Shown here one piece after another: positions 39,801-52,400 of a stretch of DNA of 64,000 bases; within the stretch, counting starts at the first letter, position 1, and each line of letters opens with the position of its first letter. The position numbers and the translations under genes are program-made. The DNA comes from Hydractinia symbiolongicarpus (taxonomy: Eukaryota > Cnidaria > Hydrozoa > Anthoathecata > Hydractiniidae). The notes beneath the pieces are model-generated. The model ran no database searches, was not told where the DNA came from, and was given only the letters and a program-made list of their open reading frames with translations. The stretch is from the NCBI RefSeq assembly GCF_029227915.1, contig NC_079886.1:3534001-3598000 (forward strand), written 5' to 3'.

Positions 39801-42800
39801 GTGTTTATTGATATTTTTCTGATATTACTAGGTTGTATCGCTTTTAACAGTGAAACGATTGACTGTGGGGCTCAATTGAACTGATTTTGGACTTTAACGT
39901 TATAAGTGTGATAATTGAGACAATTGGACTCCCAGAAATAACAATGTTCTGAATTTGAAATGATTGCTAGAACACAGCGATTACACTGGGCGTTGTGGTA
40001 GCGCTTCATTTAGAAATGCAGATAAATAAGTCATTTTTTACTGTAGAACCAATCCTAGCCGTTATCGCACGCTGAAGAAATTGAGACAGTTTCAAAAACT
40101 ACATTTCATTGACTTTCTAACGGTATCAGTCTGTTTCAGTTACAACAGTTGCGTCAAATATTCGTACCAACATGGCATTTAGCGATATTGTTCTGATATT
40201 ACTAGGTTGCATCGCTTTTAACAGTGAAACGATTGACTGTAGGACTTACTTGAACTGATTTTGGACTTTACCTTTATAAATGTGATAATTGAAACAATTG
40301 GACTCCATGAAATAACATTCTTCTTAAATTGGCATGATTGCCGGAACTCAGTGGTTAAACTGGGCGCTGTGGTAGCGCTTCATTTAACAATGTAGATATA
40401 TAAGTCACTTTTTACTGTGGGACTAATCCTAGCCGTTATCGCACGCCGAAAAAGTTGAGACATTTTCGAAAACAACATTTCATTGATTTTCTAACGGTAT
40501 CATTCCGTTTCAGTTAGAACGCTTGGGTTACATTTTCGTACCAACATGTGCTTAGCGATATTATTCTGATATTACTAGGTTGCCTCGCCTTAAACAGTGA
40601 AACGATTGACTGTGGGACTTAATTGAACTGATTTTGGACTGTGAGCTTACAAATGTGATGAATGAGACAATTGGACTCCATGAAAAAACATTCTTTTTAA
40701 ATTGGCATGATTGCCGGAACTCAGCGATTAAACTGGGCGCTGTGGTAGCGCTTCATTTAAAAATGTAGATAAATAACTCATTTTTTACTGTTGGACCAAT
40801 CCTAGACGCTATCGCACGCTGAAGAAATTGAGACAGTTTCAAAAACTACATTTCATTGACTTTCTAACGGTATCAGTCCGTTTCAGTTACAACAGTTGCG
40901 TCAAATATTCGTACCAACATGGTATTTAGCGATATTTTTCTGATATTACTAGGTTGCATCGCTTTTAACAGTGAAACGATTGACTGTAGGATTTACTTGA
41001 ACTGATTTTTGGACTTTACCTTTATAAATGTGATAATTGAAACAATTGGGCTCCATGAAATAACATTCTTCTTAAATTGGCATGATTGCCGGAACTCAGC
41101 GATTACACTGGGCGCTGTGGTAGCGCTTCATTTAAAAATGTAGATATGTAAGTCATTTTTTACTGTGGGACCAATCCTAGCCGTTATCGCACGCTGAAGA
41201 AATTGAGACAGTTTCAAAAACTACATTTCATTGACTTTCTAACAGCATCAGTCCGTTTCTGTTACAACGGTTGCGTCACATATTCGTACCAACATATATT
41301 TATCGATATTTTTCTGATATTACTAGGTTGCCTCTCCTTAAACAGTGAAACGATTGACTGTGGGACTTAATTGAACTGATTTTGGACTTTACCTTTATAA
41401 ATGTGATAATTGAAACAATTGGAATCCAGGAAATAACATTCTTCTTAAATTGGCATGATTGAGGGAACTCAGCGATTACACTGGGCGCTGCGGTATTGCT
41501 TTATTTAATAATGTAGATAAATAAGTCACTTTTTACTGTGGGTCCAATCCTAGCCGTTATCGCACGCTGAAGAAATTGAGACAGTTTCAAAAACTACATT
41601 TCATTGACTTTCTAACTGTATCAGTCCGTTTCTGTTACAACGGTTGCGTCACATATTCGTACCAACATGTGTTTATTGATATTTTTTTGATATTACTAGG
41701 TTGCCTCTCCTTAAACAGTGAAACGATTGACTGTGGGACTTAATTGAACTGATTTTGGACTTTACCTTTATAAATGTGATAATTAAAACAATTGGAATCC
41801 AGGAAATAACATTCTTCTTAAATTGGCATGATTGAGGGAACTCAGCGATTACACTGGGCGCTGCGGTATTGCTTCATTTAATAATGTAGATAAATAAGTC
41901 ACTTTTTACTGTGGGTCCAATCCTAGCCGTTATCGCACGCTGAAGAAATTGAGACAGTTTCAAAAACTACATTTCATTGACTTTCTAACTGTATCACTCC
42001 GTTTCTGTTACAACGGTTGCGTCAAATATTCGTACCAACATGGTATTTAGCGATATTTTTCTGATATTACTAGGTTGCATCGCTTTTAACAGTGAAACGA
42101 TTGACTGTAGGATTTACTTGAACTGATTTTTGGACTTTACCTTTATAAATGTGATAATTGAAACAATTGGGCTCCATGAAATAACATTCTTCTTAAATTG
42201 GCATGATTGCCGGAACTCAGCGATTACACTGGGCGCTGTGGTAGCGCTTCATTTAAAAATGTAGATATGTAAGTCATTTTTTACTGTGGGACCAATCCTA
42301 GCCGTTATCGCACGCTGAAGAAATTGAGACAGTTTCAAAAACTACATTTCATTGACTTTCTAACAGCATCAGTCCATTTCTGTTACAACGGTTGCGTCAC
42401 ATATTCGTACCAACATATATTTATCGATATTTTTATGATATTACTAGGTTGCCTCTCCTTAAACAGTGAAACGATTGACTGTGGGACTTAATTGAACTGA
42501 TTTTGGACTTTACCTTTATAAATGTGATAATTGAAACAATTGGAATCCAGGAAATAACATTCTTCTTAAATTGGCATGATTGAGGGAACTCAGCGATTAC
42601 ACTGGGCGCTGCGGTATTGCTTTATTTAATAATGTAGATAAATAAGTCACTTTTTACTGTGGGTCCAATCCTAGCCGTTATCGCACGCTGAAGAAATTGA
42701 GACAGTTTCAAAAACTACATTTCATTGACTTTCTAACGGTATCAGTCCGTTTCAGTTACAACAGTTGCGTCAAATATTCGTACCAACATGGTATTTAGCG

Positions 42801-43060
42801 ATATTTTTCTGATATTACTAGGTTGCATCGCTTTTAACAGTGAAACGATTGACTGTAGGATTTACTTGAACTGATTTTTGGACTTTACCTTTATAAATGT
42901 GATAATTGAAACAATTGGGCTCCATGAAATAACATTCTTCTTAAATTGGCATGATTGCCGGAACTCAGCGATTACACTGGGCGCTGTGGTAGCGCTTCAT
43001 TTAAAAATGTAGATATGTAAGTCATTTTTTACTGTGGGACCAATCCTAGCCGTTATCGCA
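36885..43060. repeat. Satellite, mosaic of right-type monomers
   Basis: About sixteen monomers built from the same few types in changing order. GGATTTACTTGAACTG is at 39121, 40989, 42110 and 42858, which are spacings of 5, 3 and 2 monomers. GGAATCCAGGAAATAAC recurs near 38060, 39560, 41422, 41798 and 42544. The stretch 39.0-40.5 kb repeats at about 1,494 bp. At about 41690 and 42015 monomers switch type in the middle without losing register, consistent with past unequal exchange. Confidence 0.8.
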
Positions 43061-43860
43061 CGCTGAAGAAATAGAGACAGTTTCAAAAACTACATTTCAT
43101 TGACTTTCTAACGGTATCAGTCCGTTTCAGTTCCAACGGTTGCGTCACATATTCGTACCAACATATATTTATCGATATTTTTCTGATATTACTAGGTTGC
43201 ATCGCTTTTAACACTGAAAAAATTGACTGTGGGACTTAATTGAACTCATTTTGGACTGTGTCCTAACAAATGTGGTGAATGAGACAATTAGACTCCATGA
43301 AATAACATTCTCCTTAAATTGGCATGATTGCCGGTACTCAGCGATTACACTGGGCGCTGTGCCAGCGCTTCATTTAAAAGTGTAGATATATTAGTCATTT
43401 TTTACTGTGGGACCAATCCTAGCCGTTATCGCACGCTGAAGAAATTGAGACAGTTTCAAAAACTACATTTCATTGACTTTCTAACGGTATCAATCCGTTT
43501 CTGTTACAACGGTTACGTCACATATTCGTACCAATATGTGTTTAGCGATATTTTTCTGATATTACTAGGTTGCATCGCTTTTAACAGTGAAACGATTGAC
43601 TGTGGGACTTAATTGAACTGATTTTGGACTGTGAGCTTACAAATGTGATGAATGAGACAATTGGACTCCATGAAATAACATTCTTCTTAAATTGGCATGA
43701 TTGCCGGAACTCAGCGATTAAACTGGGCGCTGTGGTAGCGCTTCATTTAAAAATACAGATAAATAAGTCATTTCTTACTGTAGGACCAATCCTAGCTGTT
43801 ATCGCACGCTGAAGAAATAGAGACAGTTTCAAAAACTACATTTCATTGACTTTCTAACAG
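43061..43860. repeat. Left-type satellite block within the right-type array
   Basis: Two monomers that match the block at about 24400-24950, an offset of 18,664 bp. Shared private features include TAACACTGAAA, GACTGTGTCCTAACAAATG and the rare TACCAATATGTGTTTAGCG (43531 and 24867). Flanking monomers on both sides are right-type. This indicates transfer or a retained remnant of an older arrangement. Confidence 0.75.
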
Positions 43861-46470
43861 TATCAGTCCGTTTCAGTTACAACGGTTGCGTCACATATTA
43901 GCACCAACATATATTTATCGATATTTTTCTGATATTACTAGGTTACATCGTTTTTAACACTGAAACGATTGACTGTGGGAATTACTTGAACTGATTCTGG
44001 ACTTTAACTTTATAAATATGATAATTGGGACAATTGGACTACATGCAATAACATTCTTCTTAAATTGGCATGATTGACGGAACTGATCGATTCCACTGGG
44101 CGCTGTGGTAGCGCTTTATTTAAAAATGTAGATATATAAGTCATTTTTTACTGTGGGACCAATCCTAGCCGTTATCGCACGCTGAAGAAATATAGACAGT
44201 TTCAAAACCAACATTTCGTTGACTTTCTATCGGTATCAGTCCGTTTCTGTTACTACGGTTGCGTCACATATTCGTACCAACAGGTATTAAGCGATGTTAT
44301 TCTGATATTACTAGGTTGCATCGCTTTTAACAGTGAAACGATTGACTGCAGGACTTACTTGAACTGATTTTGGACTTTAGCTTTATAAATGTGATAATTG
44401 AGACAATTGGACTCCAAGAAATAACAATGTTCTGAATTTGACATGATTGCTAGAACTCAGCGATTACACTGGGCGCTGTTGTAGCGTTTCATTTTAAAAT
44501 GCACATAAATAAGTCATTTTTTACTGTAGGACCAATCCTAGCCGTTATCTCACGCTGAAGAGAGTTTCAAAAACTACATTTCATTGACTTTCTAACAGTA
44601 TCAGTCCGTTTCAGTTACAACGGTTGCGTCACATATTCGTACCAACATGTATTTAGCGATATTTTTCTGATATTACTAGATTGCATCGCCTTTAACAGTG
44701 AAACGATTGACTGTGGGACTTACTTGAACTGATTTTGGACTTTAACTTTATAAATGTGATAATTGAGACAATTGGACTCCACGCAATAACATTCTTCTTA
44801 AATTGGCATGATTGAGGGAACTCAGCGATTACACTGGGCGCTTTGGTTTCGCTTCATTTAATAATGCAGATAAATAAGTCACTTTTTACTGTGGGTCCAA
44901 TCCTAGCCGTTATCTCACGCTAAAGAAATTTAGACAGTTTCAAAAACTACATTTCATTGACTTTCTAACGGTATCAGTCCGTTTCTGTTACAACGGTTGC
45001 GTAACATATGTGTAACAACATGTGTTTAGCGATGTTTTTCTGATATTATTAGGTTGTATCGCTTTTAACAGTGAAACGATTGACTGTAGGACTTAATTAA
45101 ACTGATTTTGGACCTTAACTTTATAAATGTGATAATTGAGACAATTGGACTCCAAGTAATAACAATGTTCTGAATTTGACATGATTGCTAGAACTCGGCG
45201 ATTACACTGGGCGCTGTGGTAGCGTTTCATTTTAAAATGCACATAAATAAGTCATTTTTTATTATAGGACCAATCCTAGCCGTAATCACACGCTGAAGAG
45301 AGTTTCAAAAACTACATTTCATTGACTTTCTAACAGTATCAGTCCGTTTCAGTTACAACTGTTGCGTCACATATTCGTACCAACATCTATTTAGCGATAT
45401 TTTTCTGATATTACTAGATTGCATCGCCTTTAACAGTGAAACGATTGACTGTGGGACTTACTTGAACTGATTTTGAACTTTAACTTTATAAATGTGATAA
45501 TTGAGACAATTGGACTCCATGCAATAACATTCTTCTTAAATTGGCTTGATTGAGGGAACTCAGCGATTACGCTGGGCGCTGTGGTATCGCTTCATTTAAT
45601 AATGTAGATAAATAAGTCACTTTTTACTGTGGGTCCAATGCTAGCCGTTATCGCACGCTGAAGAAATTGAGACAGTTTCAAAAACTACATTTCATTAACT
45701 TTCTAACGGTATCAGTCCGTTTCAGTTACAACGGTTGCGTCACATATTCGTACCAACATGTATTTAACGATATTTTTCTGATATTACTAGGTTGTATCGC
45801 TTTTAACAGTGAAACGATTGACTGTGGGAATTAATTGAACTGATTTTGGACTTTAACTTTATAAGTGTGATAATTGAGACAATTGGACTCCAACAAATAA
45901 CATTGTTCTGAATTTGACATGATTGCTATAGCTCAGCGATTACACTGGGCGCTGTGGTAGCGCTTCATTTAAAAATGCAGATAAATAAGTCATTTTTTAC
46001 TGTAGGACCAATCCTAGCTGTTATCGCACGCTGAAGAAATAGAGGCAGTTTCAAAAACTACATTTCATTGACTTTCTAACGGTATCAGTCCGTTTCCGTT
46101 ACAACGTTTGCGTCACATATTAGCACCAACATATATTTATCGATATTTTTCTGATATTACTAGGTTGCATCGTTTTTAACACTGAAACGATTGACTGTGG
46201 GAATTACTTGAACTGATTCTGGACTTTAACTTTATAAATATGATAATTGGGACAATTGGACTCCATGCAATAACATTCTTCTTAAATTGGCATGATTGAC
46301 GGAACTGATCGATTCCACTGGGCGCTGTGGTAGCGCTTTATTTAAAAATGTAGATATATAAGTTATTTTTTACTGTGGGACCAATCCTAGCTGTTATCGC
46401 ACGCTGAAGAAATATAGACAGTTTCAAAAACTACATTTCGTTGACTTTCTATCGGTATCAGTCCGTTTCT
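43861..46470. repeat. Satellite with 8-bp-deleted monomers, first part
   Basis: About seven monomers. The rare ATATTAGCACCAAC occurs at about 43898 and 46120, a spacing of about 2,222 bp, equal to six monomers less two 8-bp deletions. The deleted form, GCTGAAGAGAGTTTC in place of GCTGAAGAAATTGAGACAG, is near 44551 and 45293. The monomer at about 45700-46090 is left-type (TTATAAGTGTG, CTAGCTGTTATCG, GAATTAATTG). Confidence 0.8.
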
Positions 46471-49400
46471 GTTACTACGGTTGCGTCACATATTCGTACC
46501 AACAGGTATTAAGTGATGTTATTCTGATATTACTAGGTTGCATCGCTTTTAACAGTGAAACGATTGACTGCAGGACTTGCTTGAACTGATTTTGGACTTT
46601 AACTTTATAAATGTGATAATTGAGACAATTGGACTCCAAGAAATAACAATGTTCTGAATTTGACATGATTGCTAGAACTCAGCGATTACACTGGGCGCTG
46701 TGGTAGCGTTTAATTTTAAAATGCACATAAATAAGTCATTTTTTACTGTAGGACCAATCCTAGCCGTTATCGCGCGCTAAAGAGAGTTTCAAAAACTACA
46801 TTTCATTGACTTTCTAACAGTATCAGTCCGTTTCAGTTACAACGGTTGCGTCACATATTCGTACCAACATGTATTTAGCGATATTATTCTGATATTACCA
46901 GATTGCATCGCCTTTAACAGTGAAACGATTGACTGTGGGACTTACTTGAACTGATTTTGGACTTTAACTTTATAAATGTGATAATTGAGACAATTGGACT
47001 CCATGCAATAACATTCTTCTTAAATTGGCATGATTGAGGAAACTGAGCGATTACACTGGGCGCTGTGGTATCGCTTCATTTAATAATGTAGATAAATAAG
47101 TCACTTTTTACTGTGGGTCCAATCCTAGCCGTTATCTCACGCTAAAGAAATTTAAACAGTTTCAAAAACTACATTTCATTGACTTTCTAACGGTATCAGT
47201 CCGTTTCTGTTACAACGGTTGCGTCACATATGTGTAACAACATGTGTTTAGCGATGTTTTTCTGATATTACTAGGTTGTATCGCTTTTAACAGTGAAACG
47301 ATTGACTGTAGGACTTAATTAAACTGATTTTTGACTTTAAATTTATAAATGTGATAATTGAGACAATTGGACTCCAGGAAATAACAATGTTCTGAATTTG
47401 ACATGATTGCTAGAACTCGGCGATTACACTGGTCGCTGTGGTAGCGTTTCATTTTAAAATGCACATAAATAAGTCATTTTTTATTTTAGGACCAATCCTA
47501 GCCGTAATCACACGCTGAAGAGAGTTTCAAAAACTACATTTCATTGACTTACTAACAGTATCAGTCCGTTTCAGTTACAACGGTTGCGTCACATATTCGT
47601 ACCAACATCTATTTAGCGATATTTTTCTGATATTACTACGTTGCATCTCCTTTAACAGTGAAACGATTGACTCTGGGACTTACTTGAACTGATTTTGAAC
47701 TTTAACTTTATAAATGTGATAATTGAGACAATTGGACTCCATGCAATAACATTCTTCTTAAATTGGCATGATTGAGGGAACTCAGCGATTACACTGGGCG
47801 CTGTGGTATCGCTTCATATAAAAATGCAGATAAATAAGTCATTTTTTACTGTAGAACCAATCCTAGCCGTTATCGCACGCTGAAGAAATAGAGACAGTTT
47901 CAATAACTACATTTCGTTGACTTTCTAACGGTATCAGTCCGCTTCAGTTACAACGGTTGCGTCACATATTCGTACCAATATGTATTTAGCGATATTTTTC
48001 TGATATTACTAGGTTGCCTTGCCTTAAACAGTGAAACGATTGACTGTGGGACTTAATTGAACTGATTTTGAACTGTGAGCTTACAAATGTGATGAATGAG
48101 ACAATTGTACTCCATGAAATAACAATGTTCTGAATTTGACATGATTGCTAAAACTCAGCAATTACACTGGGCGCTGTGGTAGCGCTTCATTTAAAAATGC
48201 AGATAAATAAGTCATTTTTTACTGTAGAACCAATCCTAGCCGTTATCGCACGCTGAAGAAATAGAGACAGTTTCAATAACTACATTTCGTTGACTTTCTA
48301 ACGGTATCAGTCCGTTTCTGTTACTACGGTTGCGTCACATATTCGTACCAACAGGTATTAAGCGATGTTATTCTGATATTACTAGGTTGCATCGCTTTTA
48401 ACAGTGAAACGATTGACTGCAGGACTTGCTTGAACTGATTTTGGACTTTAACTTTATAAATGTGATAATTGAGACAATTGGACTCCAAGAAATAACAATG
48501 TTCTGAATTTGACATGATTGCTAGAACTCAGCGATTACACTGGGCGCTGTGGTAGCGTTTCATTTTAAAATGCACATAAATAAGTCATTTTTTACTGTAG
48601 GACCAATCCTAGCCGTTATCGCGCGCTAAAGAGAGTTTCAAAAACTACATTTCATTGACTTTCTAACAGTATCAGTCCGTTTCAGTTACAACGGTTGCGT
48701 CACATATTCGTACCAACATGTATTTAGCGATATTTTTCTGATATTACTAGATTGCATCGCCTTTAACAGTGAAACGATTGACTGTGGGACTTACTTGAAC
48801 TGATTTTGGACTTTAACTTTATAAATGTGATAATTGAGACAATTGGACTCCATGCAATAACATTCTTCTTAAATTGGCATGATTGAGGGAACTGAGCGAT
48901 TACACTGGGCGCTGTGGTATCGCTTCATTTAATAATGTAGATAAATAAGTCACTTTTTACTGTGGGTCCAATCCTAGCCGTTATCTCACGCTAAAGAAAT
49001 TTAGACAGTTTCAAAAACTACATTTCATTGACTTTCTAACGGTATCAGTCCGTTTCTGTTACAACGGTTGCGTCACATATGTGTAACAACATGTGTTTAG
49101 CGATGTTTTTCTGATATTATTAGGTTGTATCGCTTTTAACAGTGAAACGATTGACTGTAGGACTTAATTAAACTGATTTTTGACTTTAAATTTATAAATG
49201 TGATAATTGAGACAATTGGACTCCAAAAAATAACAATGTTCTGAATTTAACATGATTGCTAGAACTCGGCGATTACACTGGTCGCTGTGGTAGCGTTTCA
49301 TTTTAAAATGCACATAAATAAGTCATTTTTTATTATAGGACCAATCCTAGCCGTAATCACACGCTGAAGAGAGTTTCAAAAACTACATTTCATTGACTTT

Positions 49401-52400
49401 CTAACAGTATCAGTCCGTTTCAGTTACAACGGTTGCGTCACATATTCGTACCAACATCTATTTAGCGATATTTTTCTGATATTACTACGTTGCATCTCCT
49501 TTAACAGTGAAACGATTGACTCTGGGACTTACTTGAACTGATTTTGAACTTTAACTTTATAAATGTGATAATTGAGACAATTGGACTCCATGCAATAACA
49601 TTCTTCTTAAATTGGCATGATTGAGGGAACTCAGCGATTACACTGGGCGCTGTGGTATCGCTTCATATAAAAATGCAGATAAATAAGTCATTTTTTACTG
49701 TAGAACCAATCCTAGCCGTTATCGCACGCTGAAGAAATAGAGACAGTTTCAATAACTACATTTCGTTGACTTTCTAACGGTATCAGTCCGCTTCAGTTAC
49801 AACGGTTGCGTCACATATTCGTACCAATATGTATTTAGCGATATTTTTCTGATATTACTAGGTTGCCTTGCCTTAAACAGTGAAACGATTGACTGTGGGA
49901 CTTAATTGAACTGATTTTGAACTGTGAGCTTACAAATGTGATGAATGAGACAATTGTACTCCATGAAATAACAATGTTCTGAATTTGACATGATTGCTAA
50001 AACTCAGCAATTACACTGGGCGCTGTGGTTAAAAATGCAGATAAATAAGTCATTTTTTACTGTAGAACCAATCCTAGCCGTTATCGCACGCTGAAGAAAT
50101 AGAGACAGTTTCAATAACTACATTTCGTTGACTTTCTAACGGTATCAGTCCGCTTTCGTTCCAACGGTTGCGTCACATATTCATACCAACATATATTTAT
50201 CGATATTTTTCTGATATTATTAGGTTGTATCGCTTTTAACAGTGAAACGATTGACTGTAGGACTTAATTGAACTGATTTTGGACTTTAACTTTATAAATG
50301 TGATAATTGAGACAATTGGACTCCAAGAAATAACAATGTTCTGAATTTGGCATGATTGCTAGAACTCAGCGATTACACTGGGCGCTGTGGTAGCGCTTCA
50401 CTTAAAAATGCAGATAAATAAGTCATTTTTTACTGTAGAACCAATCCTAGCTGTTATCGCTCGCTGAAGAAATAGAGACAGTTTCAAAAACTACATTTCA
50501 TTGACTTTCTAACGCTATCAGTCCGTTTCAGTTCCAACGGTTGCGTCACATATTCGTACCAACATATATTTATCGATATTTTTCTGATATTACTAGGTTG
50601 CATCGCTTTTAACACTGAGACAATTAACTGTGGGACTTAATTGAACTAATCTCGGACTGTGACCTAACAAATGTGATGAATGAGACAATTGGACTCCATG
50701 AAATAACATTCTCCTTAAATTGGCATGATTGCTGGTACTCAGCGATTACACTGGGCGCTGTGGTAGCGCTTCATTTAAAAGTGTAGATATATTACTCATT
50801 TTTTACTGTGGGACCAATCTTGGCCGTTATCGCACGCTGAAGAAATGGAGACAGTTTCGAAAACTTCATTTCATTGACTTTCTAACGGTATCAGTCAGTT
50901 TCTGTTTCAACGGTTGCGTCACATATTCGTACCAACATGTATTTAACGATAGTTTTCTGATATTACTAGGTTGTATCGCTTTTAACAGTGAAACGATTGA
51001 CTGTGGGACTTAATTGAACTGATTTTGGACTTTAACTTTATAAATGTGATAATTGAGACAATTGGACTCCAAGAAATAACAATGTTCTGAATTTGACATG
51101 ATTGCTAGAACTCAGCGATTACACTGGGCGCTGTGGTAGCGTTTCATTTTAAAATGCACATAAATAAGTCATTTTTTACTGTAGGACCAATCCTAGCCGT
51201 TATCGCGCGCTAAAGAGAGTTTCAAAAACTACATTTCATTGACTTTCTAACAGTATCAGTCCGTTTCAGTTACAACGGTTGCGTCACATATTCGTACCAA
51301 CATGTATTTAGCGATATTTTTCTGATATTACTAGATTGCATCGCCTTTAACAGTGAAACGATTGACTGTGGGACTTACTTGAACTGATTTTGGACTTTAA
51401 CTTTATAAATGTGATAATTGAGACAATTGGACTCCATGCAATAACATTCTTCTTAAATTGGCATGATTGAGGGAACTGAGCGATTACACTGGGCGCTTTG
51501 GTATCGCTTCATTTAATAATGTAGATAAATAAGTCACTTTTTACTGTGGGTCCAATCCTAGCCGTTATCTCACGCTAAAGAAATTTAGACAGTTTCAAAA
51601 ACTACATTTCATTGACTTTCTAACGGTATCAGTCCGTTTCTGTTACAACGGTTGCGTCACATATGTGTAACAACATGTGTTTAGCGATGTTTTTCTGATA
51701 TTATTAGGTTGTATCGCTTTTAACAGTGAAACGATTGACTGTAGGACTTAATTAAACTGATTTTTGACTTTAAATTTATAAATGTGATAATTGAGACAAT
51801 TGGACTCCAAAAAATAACAATGTTCTGAATTTGACATGATTGCTAGAACTCGGCGATTACACTGGTCGCTGTGGTAGCGTTTCATTTTAAAATGCACATA
51901 AATAAGTCATTTTTTATTATAGGACCAATCCTAGCCGTAATCACACGCTGAAGAGAGTTTCAAAAACTACATTTCATTGACTTTCTAACAGTATCAGTCC
52001 GTTTCAGTTACAACGGTTGCGTCACATATTCGTACCAACATCTATTTAGCGATATTTTTCTGATATTACTACGTTGCATCTCCTTTAACAGTGAAACGAT
52101 TGACTCTGGGACTTACTTGAACTGATTTTGAACTTTAACTTTATAAATGTGATAATTGAGACAATTGGACTCCATGCAATAACATTCTTCTTAAATTGGC
52201 ATGATTGAGGGAACTCAGCGATTACACTGGGCGCTGTGGTATCGCTTCATATAAAAATGCAGATAAATAAGTCATTTTTTACTGTAGAACCAATCCTAGC
52301 CGTTATCGCACGCTGAAGAAATAGAGACAGTTTCAATAACTACATTTCGTTGACTTTCTAACGGTATCAGTCCGCTTCAGTTACAACGGTTGCGTCACAT

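Noticed and set aside
46475-46666. Minus-strand frames of 63-74 residues (also 30914-31138, 48324-48515 and 53109-53303)
   Set aside because: Chance frames on the opposite strand of satellite, repeated with the compound higher-order repeat.
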